Positions 23,246-35,677 of a stretch of 64,000 bases of DNA are shown here, in pieces. Under the pieces are notes generated by a model. The model was not told the origin of the DNA, made no database searches, and saw nothing but the letters and a program-made list of their open reading frames with translations. The position numbers and the translations under genes are program-made. The stretch spans positions 18,222,182-18,286,181 of the forward strand of contig OY783197.1 in NCBI GenBank assembly GCA_963678675.1, written 5' to 3'. Each line of letters opens with the position of its first letter. The first letter of the stretch is position 1. This DNA is from Xiphydria camelus. Lineage: Eukaryota; Arthropoda; Insecta; Hymenoptera; Xiphydriidae.

Positions 23246-26200
23246 ATCGAAAGGTACATATTTATACAATTTGTTTTCTCTCTCTGTCCTCTCGATTTTG
23301 TGCTTTATTTATTCATAATATTGTAGAATAATCTTATATTACATGCACAGTAATTGGTTTAAGAATATCATTTATTTCGTGTTTGACAGTATTTTTCCCC
23401 GAATCATCCCACCGTGCGAATACATATATTGCTTATTAAATAAAACGTCATAATAACGTCACAAGTCGGAGTGAGAGCATTATTTTTGATTTTGCAGATG
23501 TTTATTATTGTTTGCACAAAAAGTTAAGTACTTGATAATTAATACAACTGATTGCTCTGCCGAAATATACAAATGTTTTGGTTATAAATTATTTTACATA
23601 CAAATGACAGCAATTCGAAACTTTAAATACGCGTTTTCTAGCATTTGGAGATATGACGTTGTTTTATTTAATAAGCGATATGTTCGGCATTGTATACATA
23701 TTTATCGAACTCCGCAAACGATAGCGGCACCGATTCCCCGGCTCTCTCGTTTCCACGCATCAGAAGTGCGCTCGCTTTGAAACGTGCTACGAACCCTTGT
23801 CGCCGATCTACGACGCAGGACCACGCGCGTCCTCGCAGACGTCGCGCCGCCGCACGTCGAATACCGAGCGGAGAGGAGCGTACATATGCCAACGCGGAGA
23901 GGGTGAGTCAGCTTCCATCCGCGAACGGTCGAGCGTGGTGCAAAGGGGAGCGACGGGGAAGGAGAAACGCGGTAGGGGCAACGTGGACGCGGCTCGATGG
24001 CTTCCCCAGAACGTCGGGGCGCAGGAAGGGGGGCAGTCCGATCGCCGACGGTGGGGAAAGAAGGAGAAGCGCTCCTCGGCGCTGTTGCGTGCCACGAACT
24101 ACTAACCAGTCAGTATACTCTCTCCTCTCTGCCCTTGAACAGTCGGCTGGCCGATAGCTGCGCCCGCGCCTTTGACTCCCCTAGTAACAACCGACAGGTC
24201 AGTGCCCAGCTTTTTTGCAAACACAATTCGCGCGTTTCTTCGGGGAATGACATTTCACCCGGCTTACTTTTCCAACGCGTGTCCTCCCTTTCTCTTCTTC
24301 TCTCTCTGTCGCGCGCACGCTGCGTAGGCTGGAACGAGAGAAAGAGAGAGAGAGAGAGAGCACTCGCTTTTGCGCCGGTTTCCACGGACCGGAGACGGTT
24401 CGCGACGTTTGACGTTTGACCGGCTTTCGTCGCTGTTTTCGCCGTGCCGGTTCGCTCGACGCCGGGAGGGAGGATCGCGCGTCGGATTCGACCCGGGCAC
24501 CTCGCGGGGGCGATTTCGCGAGCAGATCCTCGCGCGAGTATCGTTCCGGATGTCGCGGCAGTGTATCTCGTCCGGTACGCGTGTACCGATGATCGAAAGA
24601 TGGGAAGGGTGCGGTCGGTCCTTCCGCGTTTTCGGAGCCTCGCCGAGAGCGAGTCGGGGACGAAGAAGGGACTCGATGCTCCGCTCTCGGGCTTTCGGTG
24701 ACGTGTCGTCGTCGTCTTCGTTCGACCGCGTTTCGACGATCGTCTCCTCGATCTCTTCTCTCCCCGTCTTTCTCGCGGCGCCGTGAAAGGAACCCGCGGT
24801 GAAAATATCGGAGTTGCGGGACCGCTCCGCACGAGAACGGGTACAGTCGTCGAAAAAGTTCGGCGCGGTAATGTCATGGGAATGTTTATCTTACTGTACA
24901 TTGCACGGCTGTGCGAAGGGAGAGAGAGAGAGAGAGAAGAAAAGGCGGTGACGTGAACGCCCACGTACGTATGACTGTACGTGTCGTTGCGCCGTTTCTA
25001 CGGTTTCCGGAAGCTCGGCGGGACGATGCGCGAGGAATCGGCGATATTTTCGCCGAGTTCCTTTTGCCTCTCTCGATCTTTACACGGCTATTCTATCGCT
25101 GACAGAATTTGCGCTCTTAATCGTACGTAAAAGGTGCATTCTATTGCGGAGGCGAGAAGGTAATGCATTTTATTTCGGACGCACGATACTATCTTATCCG
25201 ACGCGTTATATCGAAGCGTCAACGAAGACCGATGTCCTGCATCGCGTCGCATTTATCGTTGCGCGCCTATTGACTAATCTATAGATCGCGCGCGTCACGC
25301 GAGCCACCTTTATTCGAATAACTACGCATATGAACTGTTATATTGCGTTGCACGGCTACTCTGGAATTCGAGGCAAAGAAACGACGCGACGGTGTTTACG
25401 CGGAATACGCTACGAAGCGACAATTCGTTCTATCAGCGGCCACTGTACTTCTTCGCGGTATAATATTCGCGAATAAAGCGTTCCGTTGAGAACGAAGTCG
25501 AGGCGAAAGAAGAGACGCGTGGTAAGCAGCGAGCCGCAGTGGCAGCTGTTGCCGTCGCCGCTGCGCGTGCGAAGCGCTGGAATTCGATTATCGCGTGTAT
25601 TTCCGTTTACTCGAATTTTGCCCTGTGTACTTCCGCCGGCTCTTTTCACTTCGCCATGGAAACCGCGCAGTGGGCGTGGCTGTTTCGATGGAACGAAAAA
25701 AGAATTTCGTATCGACGATACAGGATGATTTTAATCAACGGATCGAAACGCTCCGCTCCGAATAGAGCGTTCGTCCCGTCGCGTCGTCGAGCGAGGGTGA
25801 CGTCGCGCGGAGAATAGACCGGGACATATGGAGGGAGGGGGGCGTGCTTTTGACAGATGTACTCGCGAGAAGCGTCTGGCATGCAAGTGCGCTTCGTGCG
25901 CTCGAGTCGAAAATACACAAGCGAGGACGTTCCTCGCATGTGAAATAAGCGCATCCTTAACGCGACGAGGGGGAGGCTTGCGCGGTCTCCTATTTTTCTC
26001 CTCGTAAAATCCTCGGGCGGCGCTCATTCCTTTCTTTTTGTTTCCTAACGCCATCCCCGTTTATAAATACCCCTCGGATCGCGAATATCGTTCGCCCCGC
26101 GCGTGACTCGCGATGCCTCCGCGAATAAAACTTCTATTCGTCGCGCGTACGAACGGGAGAAAGAGGAAACGACTCTCGTCGCACGCGTGTCACGTGGCTA

Positions 26201-26846
26201 ATAAGCTGCAGATAGAGAAAGGCCGCGGCGCGACGTAAATCTTCCGACCTTCGCGCTTTTTGCGTGTTCTTTTCGGACCCAAGGCAGCGTCTTATTATTT
26301 TTTTATCGTGCGTTTCGAAGTCATTTCGATACGATATTCGTCACGACGAACCTCCTCCCTAAATTGTGCAGCAGAATTATTTGCAAATTATACATTACCA
26401 TCCGCGGAAGGGTTTGACATCCGGTCGAAAGTTTACGAGTGACGCGAGACAGTCGGGGTCGAGGAGCGGGCGACCCGCCGTGACCTCTGCCCGTAATTGC
26501 ACCCGGGAGTGCTCTTTTGGGGGATGCCGAGACTTCACCCTCGAGTGCCGTTGCCCCTTAAGCGCCGGGATAATGGAATAACGGAGGGGCGAGGAATCTT
26601 CACGCGTCGCAAAAATGATCAGAGATACGAGAGATTTTTCGGGCGTGCCCGCGACTCTCGGACCGTGACCGTGAAACTCGATAGACGCGCGAGCCCCTGA
26701 ATACGCGGATCCCGACGTCCGCCGTTCCACCCCGCCCTCCCCCCGCGGTACTGCAACGCGCCAATCGATGAACCTGTCTGGTGCGCGTACGGAGACCCCC
26801 CTCTGCTCGCCGCGCTTGTCACCCCCTCCGCGGCCAGTTACGCGTA
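23246..26846. other. 3.6-kb gene-free stretch, GC/CpG-rich from ~23.9 kb
   Basis: The first 500 bp is AT-rich. From about 23.75 to 26.8 kb the sequence is strongly GC- and CpG-rich. Long overlapping frames occur on both strands (for example 24110-24964 minus), with Arg/Ser-rich content and no family resemblance, as expected by chance in such composition. A TCAGT initiator-like site at about 24108 and a possible donor near 24197 could mark a distant first exon of a downstream gene, but nothing in the sequence proves it. Confidence 0.5.
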
Positions 26847-27603
26847 CAGTAAACTCTCAATTACTTCGCTACTCAATTATTTCGCCGTCCTCTACTTTCC
26901 TGCCCTTTTGGATATCACACGGTAAAGGGAACTGAAGTTGAAACGCCTCACCGCAGACGCACACTCCTATGCCCGAAATACGTATGTGTGATAGCGTGTT
27001 CCTATCATAAACGATAATGTAGTGAGTGCGCTGCCGATAATCGATACTACATAATCATTGCTGTTGATGCCGATCGATATCTCATCTCTAATAAATTATT
27101 CCTGTCACCTCCGGTCTCAATGGTCATTAGTTGTTCGTATCAAGTTCGTACGTGCGAAATGGATAAGCAAAAGGGCAGTGAAAATAAGAGTGAAGGAGTG
27201 GAAGAAATTGTTGCTTAGCGACAAACTAAAAATCCTGGACGAAATAAAGACAGAGACACCCGAACATACGGTTGGAAAATAATACGGTATTCACACACAG
27301 AAGAGCAATATTTCATGCGAAGAAATATACAGAGAAGTTGATAAGCTTCGCTTCCCGATGAAAACATCGAATCCCGTTATGAATAAAAGGAAGACTACGA
27401 AACTACCTAAGCTTTACAGGTCGACTTTCTTTACCAGTATGGTATTTATTCTCTCACTCTAACGCAACTCCGAGCTTGTGCATCAACACTATCCAACGTG
27501 AAGTGTACGCGTATTCCTACCACTCATTAGCCACACCTTCAAACGCTTTTTCAATTATTTCGCCAGCTTTCTCATGGGTGGCGAAGTAATCGAGTGTGTA
27601 CTG
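26847..27603 (+). mobile_element. Pogo/Tigger-like element relic
   Basis: The 757-bp element starts CAGTAAACTCTCAATTACTT, and its right end reads CAGTACACACTCGATTACTT in reverse complement, with TA on both sides (26845-26846 and 27604-27605). Inside, a frame at about 27180-27330 gives LLLSDKLKILDEIK, then VGK and YGIHTQKSNIS across a stop. This is the CENP-B/pogo N-terminal helix-turn-helix pattern. The catalytic domain is absent, so it is an internally deleted, dead copy. Confidence 0.75.
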
Positions 27604-28004
27604 TATAATCCGCGTAAATACACGCGCCACCACTTCGTTTTCGCTTTTGCACGTTCGTGTGCGATATGGATCGACGATTGTCTCACGGCGGGCGATGCCC
27701 TGCGAAGACCTCGCGTCATCATCGAGATTTTTGCGAATGACTATACGCCCGACGCGCGGTACGTACCAACGGCCGGAACCGCTGAGTACGTCGCGCGACC
27801 GCGTGTGCGCGGCAACAGCGACGGTTCGATATCGCGCGCCGTTTCGCAGTCGCGTGAGGTTCGTTACTCGTCACGGTCGCTACGCGTGCCGGTGCAACAA
27901 TTGTGCATGCATGCTCGATGCCTCGATTTACAGCTGAGCGAATAGAACGCCGACTGGAACTGATAGGCGCGTAGCCGTCTGCGTTACGTGCTTATACGAA
28001 TGCG
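27604..28004. other. GC-rich spacer, nothing recognised
   Basis: Open frames here overlap on one strand but show no conserved motif or splice structure. It separates the pogo relic from the composite element cluster. Confidence 0.45.
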
Positions 28005-28393
28005 CGGAGAAAAATGAAGTTGTAATGACGAGCATTGGATGCCCGAATACGGTATTTAACTAGAAAAAAATGTTCATATTTTGAAATTCAATTTATAATC
28101 TGTATACACATTCAATATTCACATGAAACAGAAAAGGTCCGAAAAAATCATTATTCGCTGAGTTATAAGCGCGTATTTCCCTGCTGAATTATGACGTAAT
28201 CGAGAGCCGTGAGAGATGCACTCATGCTAAGCAATGAGTGTTAGAGTGATGACGAATGCTGCATTTCTAAATATCGTTGTCTGGCTTAAATGAGGCCGGA
28301 AATGAAAAATAAAAAAGTACGGGGTAAATAATTTTGTTCGAATTTTTCGAATCATCAATAAAAAATTCAGTCAACTACCCTATTCTCGTATTA

Positions 28394-29999
28394 CAGGGTG
28401 TTCCATTTAGGATAGTCACGCTATTTATTAGGGGGTGGCATTGAAAGCCGCTGTTTTTTTCATTTCTAAAACATTATGTCGTAATAAAATGGGTAAATAC
28501 CTCAATCGAAGTAACTGCCTTCGGAAGCTACAACTTTTTCTCACTCTTCTGGCAGAAATTGAATTCCGCGACGAAAGAATTATCTACTTTTTGAGCTAAT
28601 CCACTTAGCAACCCAATTTTTCACTTCTGATAATTATGGAAGTGTGTATATTCTAAGTCGTGTTGCATCGATCTAAATAAATGATAATCACTCGGAGCCA
28701 GGTCTGGAGAATACGCTGTGTGCGGGAGAACTTCCCACTCAAGCTCCATCGATGTTTCTTTTACGGCTATCAAGCAACACGAAGCCAAGCGTTGTCGTGA
28801 AGAAGAATCACTTTTCGGCGATTTCATGCAATTGATGGTCGTTTCTGCAGTAAATTATCATTTAAACGCTCCAATTCTTGTTGATAACGTTCGGCGATAA
28901 TTGTTTCATTCGGTTTCAACAGCTCATAATTATACGATACCTTCCACATATACCACCAAATTGAAAGCATTGTTTTGTGACCGCGGATGTTTCGTTTTGG
29001 TATCGACGTTAATGGTTGGTCAGGATCAACCCATGATTTTGTTGCGTTTCGGGTTGTCGAAATAGATCTATTTCTCATCAGCGGTTACGATACTCCATAA
29101 AAAACTTCTTTTTATTCTTTGCAAGCAAAGAAATCGAGATTTTCAGACGATCAGCAATGGCATTTTCGGTTAATTCATGTGGCAGCCACTTTCCTTCTTT
29201 TCGAATCATACCCATGGTATGTTGACGTCGTGAATTTGTAGATTCGTATCGACTTTAAGCTGTTGAGCCAATTCTCTTGCTGTCTACTTGCGATTACGGC
29301 GCTACGGTAAGATTAAGTTAGACTACTGAAACCGCGATTGGACGATACAACCGTACGACGAAAAGCTGTGACGTATCGTGTGTTCGATAAATCGTAATGC
29401 GTCTATAGCCGTGGTTGAAATTCAGCACTTCAATTTGAATTTTGACGTTAAATAAAGGTATTGAAAATTGAGAAAGCAATTTTCTACTGAATATGTATCA
29501 ACATAAAACGAATTTATATAGTTAATTAACAAATTTTTTGCAAATGTCCGAAACCCATTATAGAGTTTATCGAGACTAATAAGAAATGTATAAGATGAAA
29601 TGTCCATCCATCGAATGGTTTCTGAGATATTTCCGCTCAAAATACAACAGTAAATTTCGCTGTGCACTGGGAACTTACAATTAGTCGCGCGAAGCGTAAC
29701 TTATTCTTGTACTTTTGGCGGAAATATCTTACAGAGCATTCAATGGAGGGGCATTTCATCTTATACGTTTCTTATTAGTCTCGATAAACTCTATAACTTT
29801 TATGAGAATAAAAATATTAAGTTTCATGTGATAAAATGGAGGTGACTTTCATACCTCGTAAACAATACATGGTATCAAAAATTCGTTGCATGTATCATAT
29901 GTCCTTCTCGACACCAAACAACTTATATTTAAAATACTTGTTCGTGGAATGGCAAATAACGGAAATGAGCAGTGTGACTATCCTGAGTGGAACACCCCG
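28394..29999 (-). pseudogene. Dead mariner element with nested insertion
   Basis: The ends are CAGGGTGTTCCATTTAGGAT and, at the other side, the complement of CGGGGTGTTCCACTCAGGAT, flanked by TA. The transposase lies on the minus strand (about 29330 to 28505) in broken frames. In order it shows ARELAQQLKVDTN, EGKWLPHELTENAIADRL, then SWVDPDQPL, then YSPDLAPSDYHLF around the final Asp, and a KNWVAKWI tail. Premature stops and frameshifts are frequent. A 240-bp inverted repeat at about 29559-29795, upstream of the transposase, looks like a further small insertion and explains the excess over the usual 1.3-kb mariner length. Confidence 0.8.
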
Positions 30000-30005
30000 T
30001 ATATG

Positions 30006-30241
30006 CACGAAGAAAAAGAATTAGTTGGATCTATTAAAAATTACTTGCGTGGTCACAAGTAATTATTTATGTATAGCATCAATTAGATATCTCTTCCTTA
30101 CAATGATATGGAATAATATGTGATTGCAAGGAATAAATATCAAATTAATACGAAAGAAGATTTAATTGGTGGAAATAAATAATTACTTGTGCGATCCCGC
30201 AAGTCATTTTTAGTAGATCCAATTAATTCTTTTTCTCTGTG
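30006..30241. mobile_element. 236-bp MITE
   Basis: Inverted ends of about 65 bp run from CACGAAGAAAAAGAATTAGT to the complement of CACAGAGAAAAAGAATTAAT. The terminal CACRGAGAAAAA resembles the CGGAGAAAAATG ends of the surrounding composite element, suggesting a related family. There is no coding capacity. Confidence 0.7.
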
Positions 30242-30254
30242 TGCCATTTGTATG

Positions 30255-30665
30255 ACACTATATGCGCTTCGTATGGTACTGTAGTGACAACTGAAAACTA
30301 TGAAAAATATTGCCATACGGGATAGCATTTTATTCTCCGCGTATAGCAAGCTTAGTACGATATCGCATATTTTCAGGCAATTTGGAAGGATATACTACGA
30401 TAAATGTGCCAATGGTTGTATTGTAAAAACTGTCGTATATATATGGCGGTATTATAAAAAAATGCCAATAAGCTTTGTTACAAAGAATGTCAATGGCTGT
30501 ATTGTAGAAAATACCACGATGACTGTATTGCAAAACGCCAAATTATCTTAAAATATACCACATTAGATTACTGCTTGCTATACGCAGAGAGTGAAATGTT
30601 ATTTTGTCTGGCAATATTTCTCATAATTTTGAATTGTCACTACAATGCCATGCAAAGTGTACGTA
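30255..30665. repeat. Imperfect inverted repeat with a short internal duplication
   Basis: About 95 bp at 30255-30350 is repeated in reverse complement at 30575-30665 with moderate divergence. The loop contains two related stretches of about 50 bp built on an AATGGYTGTATTGTA core. Open frames on both arms are a by-product of the repeat. Confidence 0.6.
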
Positions 30666-30717
30666 GTACCAGAATTCGGGTATCCAATGCTCGTCATTTG
30701 AACTTCATTTTTCTCCG

Positions 30718-32565
30718 TGTGGATACGCGTACGCGACTCCGGTGGGAATTCGTTAATTACCGAGACTTAATTGGCACCGAGCTGCGGCGAGCTCGCGCCG
30801 CAGAATTTCTCCAACCACCCCCGTTTGGGAACGATCTAGATCTTATCGTTAGCTCGGACTTTGCGATGAATTATTACGGCTTTGCAGCGTTTCTCCATTC
30901 GGCAAGAGTTTTGCTTAACGAGCTCGTTGTTCCGTTGCGCGGCGGATACGGTCGGGCTCGGCAACGGTACCGCGACGACGACGACGACGACGTCGACGAC
31001 GACGGCCACCAAGTAGAATTAGGTTTGCGTCATTTTCGTTTCACCGTTGTTCGACCGACCGCGAGAACGAGACGCGTTGCGCGGAATCGAAGCTGCCGGT
31101 TCAACTGGGTCGCGAATTAATGATATCAGAAAATGCAGCGTGTCGGAGACTCGTCTTCGCAGCCAAGAAATCTCTCCTCGCTCCAGCGGTTCTCTCCGAG
31201 CAGTTGTCTCTTTGCACGCGGGTAATTAGAGCGACCCGGGCACGATGCGAAACTCTGGCTTACTTTTTTTCCTCCCCGTACAATCCGAGCGAAGTACGGA
31301 GCTGCGAGAGTCGATCGTAGTTCAGCCCTTGGCGTTTTACCAAAAATCGAAATCTCTTGAAACGACCGGACCATCTCTTGTATTTTTTCGCGCTGATCAC
31401 GATAAGCACGATTATCGAGGCGATATCTCGAAGGAAATATAAGACCAGCGATTTTATGCTCGAGAGATTTTTTTTTCTCCTCGAAAAATCATCGATATCT
31501 TTGCGTGTTCCTTTGAGATTTGCTCGATAAATCTATGATTTTTGGAATGAGTGCGAACAAGTATACAGAATAGGGTGGTCGAGAGTTCGATTCCGGAAAT
31601 TTCGATTTTTTACGGTAATGCGCAACCTCGATCGAATCGTGAACAATGACGCTGCACGCGATCCCGTATACGCAGGTGACGCTTCGCCGTGGAGAAATCT
31701 CTCACTGTCAGTCTAATTATTCCTTCCGACCGCCACGCGACAATAATATTTCAGCTTATTTACTTTTCCCCGCTTGCAATTCGAGCGCGGTACCGAACGA
31801 TTTTTTCCTCGAAAATGTAAAATTTCGCGACGAAAAAAAAAAAAAATGTTCTCGAGCCAACAACATATCGCGTTCTCGGCTCAAGAAACTATTTACACGG
31901 CAGGAGCGATCGCTTTCCTCTCTCGTCGCGATAAATAAAAATCCCACGAATCGCCGCTACGCGATTCGCGCCTCCGACTTGTGTGAGTCATAAAATAATA
32001 TGTACTATGAAATTGAGCGGAACGAGAGTAGAGATCTCCATCGGTCCAGAGGCCTCTCTCGCCGCGAAGGCGTCGCTGTCGCGCAGCGGTTGCGTACTCG
32101 ACCTCTTTCCAGCTCTCTCCTATATATAGGCACGCGTTCGTCTTCCTTATAAGGACAACAGCCTTGTCCCGTTGCGATTCCGATACACGCGCGCGCGTAC
32201 GCTTATAGCTCGCAAATCCGCGAGAGAGCAGCCCCGTTGTACGACACGCCAGATGCGCGACGACCTTCGGCAAGGGTGTCTCTATCGGTAGAAGCGATTT
32301 GTGGGTTACAACGCGCGCAGGGATAGTGATCGATCGAACGGGGAACCAAAAAAGGATCGTGTTCGTCCTCGTGCCGCTGAACGCGACTTCGATGTAGGTA
32401 ACGCGAATCTCCCGCGGAGTATATCGACTCTTTTCCCATAACGATGCATAGCGAGTGACTTCACGCGCGAGGAATGCGGGTCCTCTGCTTCCCTTTCGCG
32501 CGTCCGTATGCGCGGAAGAAGCGTATGTGCGTACGACGATTCTTCCTCTCGCTCGATACAGGTTT
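30718..32565. other. 1.8-kb spacer, no gene recognised
   Basis: A GC-rich stretch with a GAC/GACGTC microsatellite at about 30970-31000 and a poly-A tract at 31830. Frames on both strands are short, unspliced-looking and without similarity. I see nothing else. Confidence 0.5.
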
Positions 32566-32853
32566 CAGGCTTCGCTGATATGTCCCTATCGTCTCTTTTT
32601 TTTAAGTCCCTAAAAGTCGCTAAAAATGAAAACTTGACCCTAAGAGTCCTTATTCCTACATACGGCTTATAAAATAGAGCACACTTGAGTTTGGATAAGG
32701 AAAATGGGATAGTTAAGAGAATGAAAAAAAAGTTAAAAGATGTGCAACGATTTTATAAAAATTATATTGATACCTCAGAAGCAATGCAAATAGATGTTAA
32801 CAAGGTAATAAAGTGTCGCGAAGACAAAAGATCGCAAGGATGTGTATACTTTA

Positions 32854-33771
32854 TAGGGCTCCCAGTTAGTAATTTTTTTTATTGACTGGTCATTTTTTTC
32901 AATCAAGTCAGTAAAAAGTCATTTCAATGTTATTAAAAGTAATTAATTTTTAAATTTCGTCCTTCGATTCGTCAAATAATTTTACGATACCTTCCTGTCG
33001 CTAAGATGCTGCAACCACTACGAATTCTCAGTGTCGAGATGATCATGTTATCAGTACCCAGATTCTGTAAATCGGTATGATGACGCGTTGCAAGTAGTCG
33101 GTATCATTGCACGTGTTTCTCTTAGTATGAGAAAAGGTTTGTCAAGATATTTGTTCGTTAAAATGATTAAATTTTTTATCTTCCATACTTCAACATTTTG
33201 ATGTGTCCTTATGAAAATTAATTAATATATTTCAATTACAAATCTCAATTCAGTTTTAACATTAATTTTTTTTAACGTAGATTCGAAAAATTTAGAGAAT
33301 ATTATCAACCACGTATTTTTTCATTTTCATTTTCCGCCTTATCAGAGCTTAAAAACGATATTTTGAAGTGCAACTACGTCATAGTCTAGTAAGACTATCT
33401 CCCTCTCACTCGTTACTTAGTATAAGTGCGTCTCTCTGCATTTCCAATTACGTCATAATCTTCTAACGAGAAACGCATTTATAACTCGGTGAATAATTTT
33501 TTTTTCTGACCGTTTCTTTTTCGTTTGTTATTGAATACGTATACGGATTACAAATCAGATTTGAAAATATGAATATTCTTTTATGTTAAAACCGAATTAT
33601 TTTCATTCAATATTATTTCCTCAAAACTCAACCGAATTTATTACAAACACCATTAAACCGCTTTTTCTTGTTCCTTCATAATGCTCTGATGAGGAAAGAT
33701 TGGTCGTTTTTTTCAAATAACGAGTCATTAAAACTCACTATTTTTGAACATCTGTCTGGATGGAAGCCCTG
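32854..33771. mobile_element. 918-bp TIR element nested in copy 2
   Basis: The ends are TAGGGCTCCCA and, at the right, the complement of CAGGGCTTCCA. An ACTTTA duplication flanks both sides (32848-32853 and 33772-33777). Copy 1 shows the uninterrupted site, which defines the insertion. The interior 33235-33600 is related in reverse complement to 28070-28390. No transposase is visible. Confidence 0.65.
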
Positions 33772-34023
33772 ACTTTAGGAGATGTAAAGTGATTTAGAAA
33801 GACTACAAAAGAAGGAAAATAACGGAACTTCAAAGTACTTCGAAATATTTACAATTTTTCTAATCGGTACTCATTTATACCTATAAGGAGATGTTATGTA
33901 GATTCATATAGATTCTTACAATATTTCTGTGTCAGTATATTTAGATATCCTGTCAGTGAAGACTGAAGTGACTTCATGGCGATAAGCCTTGGTTGATGAG
34001 TGCAGCAAATTTTGCGATAGCAA

Positions 34024-34117
34024 TTAACCCTAGATAGCTAACCTTCCTTTATAGAGACAGCTAAATGTGTATTCCCCGTGTTCGTCGCAACGACGAACGT
34101 TAGCTATCTAGGGTTAA
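34024..34117. mobile_element. piggyBac-type mini-MITE at a TTAA site
   Basis: A palindromic insert starts CCCTAGATAGCTAAC and ends with the complement, flanked by TTAA on both sides (34024-34027 and 34114-34117). The homologous position in copy 1 (4162-4165) has a single TTAA, so the empty site is present in the same window. TTAA duplication and CCCTAG ends are typical of piggyBac elements. Confidence 0.8.
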
Positions 34118-34476
34118 TCAGTAACAGATTTGATATGTAAGATAACTGTCCCAATAGCAGGACACGCCCTAGTAGCTGGACATATTTGAGTATAGTTCAA
34201 ATTATTTAATAGAATAAAAAGGAATGATCAGTGGAAAAAAATCTTCGATAAATTAAGGATGTATAAAAGAAGTTTCATTGGTAAGAACTCTGAGAAAAAT
34301 CAGCTGTATGAATTTGTATGGTTGTCTCGATTCTGGGCTTAGAGCTGTCCGACATGATGCTAGTCCTCTGCAAACCGTGTGAGCTATCTATGCCTATAAG
34401 CGCCCTAAAAATCCCTATCTGTGAAATCATGTTCTTATTTCCCTAAAATCACTTTGTCCTTACACTGCGAAGCCTG

Positions 34477-35677
34477 AAGTTTTTCCGTAACTACAACTTC
34501 GTGGAATAATCGATCCCTCGTCGGGACGAGCAAAAAATTATACACCCGAAACAACGCGATCAATACCCGCCGCAAAACATCGTACACCTAGCGTCAATGA
34601 TTCTGATCGACCCGCTTTGATTGACGGTACTTCAATTGTGTCAACCGTAGTCGAACGGTACGAACGGATCTTCTTGCTTTGCCGTGAAGCCCACCAATCG
34701 AATTTAGCTTTCATGGCAAAACACTAAGATTCACTCGAATTCTTTCGCTACGGTCGACTCGATAGAAGTACCGTCACCCAAAGCGAGTCGATCAGAATCA
34801 TCGAAGTTGAGCGCCATGGGCGAAGCGCGGCAGCTGGACGTTCAGCGTCACCGTTATTTCGCCGCCTTTTGTTTCCAACAGCTGCGAAATGCCGTCGACC
34901 GACCGCTACACGCTGCGTTTCGCGACTCATCGACGTGCCCCGTTCTCCGCGCGCGCGTGCGTCACATCGCCGGTCGTGCGGAAACGGACGGGCGCGTGGT
35001 GCTTCCTGCCGAGAGGGGGTGAGGTCGATGAGTCGACATCCTGCCGCCCGCGGTCGTTCTCGACGGAGAAGCCGCGAGGGACGCGCTATACCTACATCTC
35101 GCGAAACGCTTATCGTTGGACCGCCGTCGTCGACGGATGCTGCAGGTTACAAATAAAAGGGGGTTTTTTAGCGGTCGGTAGAAATCCGCGGTCCGCTGCT
35201 TCCGCTTGGCGATTCGCCTATCCACCGTCTCTCTTCCCCGTACGGCGGTTCTTTGCGTGCCGCAAGCTGAGTGACGTCACGGGGATGTCCTGCTCGATTC
35301 GCCCTCGCAGCGTCTTTCATTTATTTCAATCGCTCTTACTACTTTTTCCTGCGCGTAATCGCTCGATGCCCTCGGGTTGGTTTAAATTGCTCGTTCAATG
35401 TGTTTTGAATGGATTCGTGGACGATTCTGCGAGTTCCAACTTTATAACGAGAACCGGAAGCTGGAGATGCGACAAAGCGACTGATCTCAGCCCGAAGCAA
35501 GCATCGATCTCGTCGCGCAACTCCCGCGTCACGTCGCAACCGCCCGAATGCTCTGTAAAAATTACTCGATCGAAGCCTCTTTCGTATTTTCCCGTAGCGC
35601 GGACGAAGGGAAAGGGACGATGCTCGACTGATTCAAGTGACTTTTTCTCCCCGACAGATCCGTAATCACACATCGTC
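34477..35677. promoter_or_regulatory. Upstream region of the thymosin gene
   Basis: A GC-rich 1.2 kb that should contain the leader exon or intron of the thymosin gene. A splice acceptor (ccccgacag) lies just before 35658, so the first coding exon has a spliced leader. A perfect CRE-type TGACGTCA occurs at about 35272. A 258-codon frame at 34889-35665 has no family resemblance and is not supported. Confidence 0.4.

Larger units (their letters stand above)
28005..30717. mobile_element. Composite TIR element with nested insertions
   Basis: The outer ends form an inverted repeat of about 50 bp: CGGAGAAAAATGAAGTT at 28005 and its complement ending at 30717, continuing through ATGACGAGCATTGGAT. 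Inside, 28070-28390 is similar to the reverse complement of 33235-33600, so the family occurs twice in the window. The interior also holds the mariner relic 28394-29999 and the MITE 30006-30241. Whether the two 50-bp ends belong to one element or to two separate copies in opposite orientation cannot be settled here. Confidence 0.6.
32566..34476. mobile_element. Non-autonomous TIR DNA element, copy 2
   Basis: It begins CAGGCTTCGCTG and ends CACTGCGAAGCCTG, and is colinear with copy 1 (3018-4320). The shared segments include 32600-32850 with 3050-3300, and 33780-34470 with 3298-3340 plus 3975-4320. The shared degenerate coding-like stretch starts at about 32685. It lacks the mariner derivative of copy 1 but carries two insertions of its own, at 32854-33771 and 34028-34113, plus a short extra stretch near 34140-34330. 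Flanking duplication is weak (AGGTTT against AAGTTT). Confidence 0.7.

Noticed and set aside
24110..24964. 284-codon minus-strand frame
   Set aside because: It lies in the CpG-rich block with competing long frames on the other strand. The product is Arg/Ser/Thr-rich with low-complexity tracts, no start context, splice structure or family similarity.
30575..31120. 181-codon plus-strand frame
   Set aside because: Its first part is the arm of an inverted repeat and its last part crosses a GAC microsatellite. No domain is visible.
34889..35665. 258-codon frame just before the thymosin start
   Set aside because: GC-rich, overlaps another frame, and runs into the probable spliced leader of thymosin. 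No similarity is recognised.
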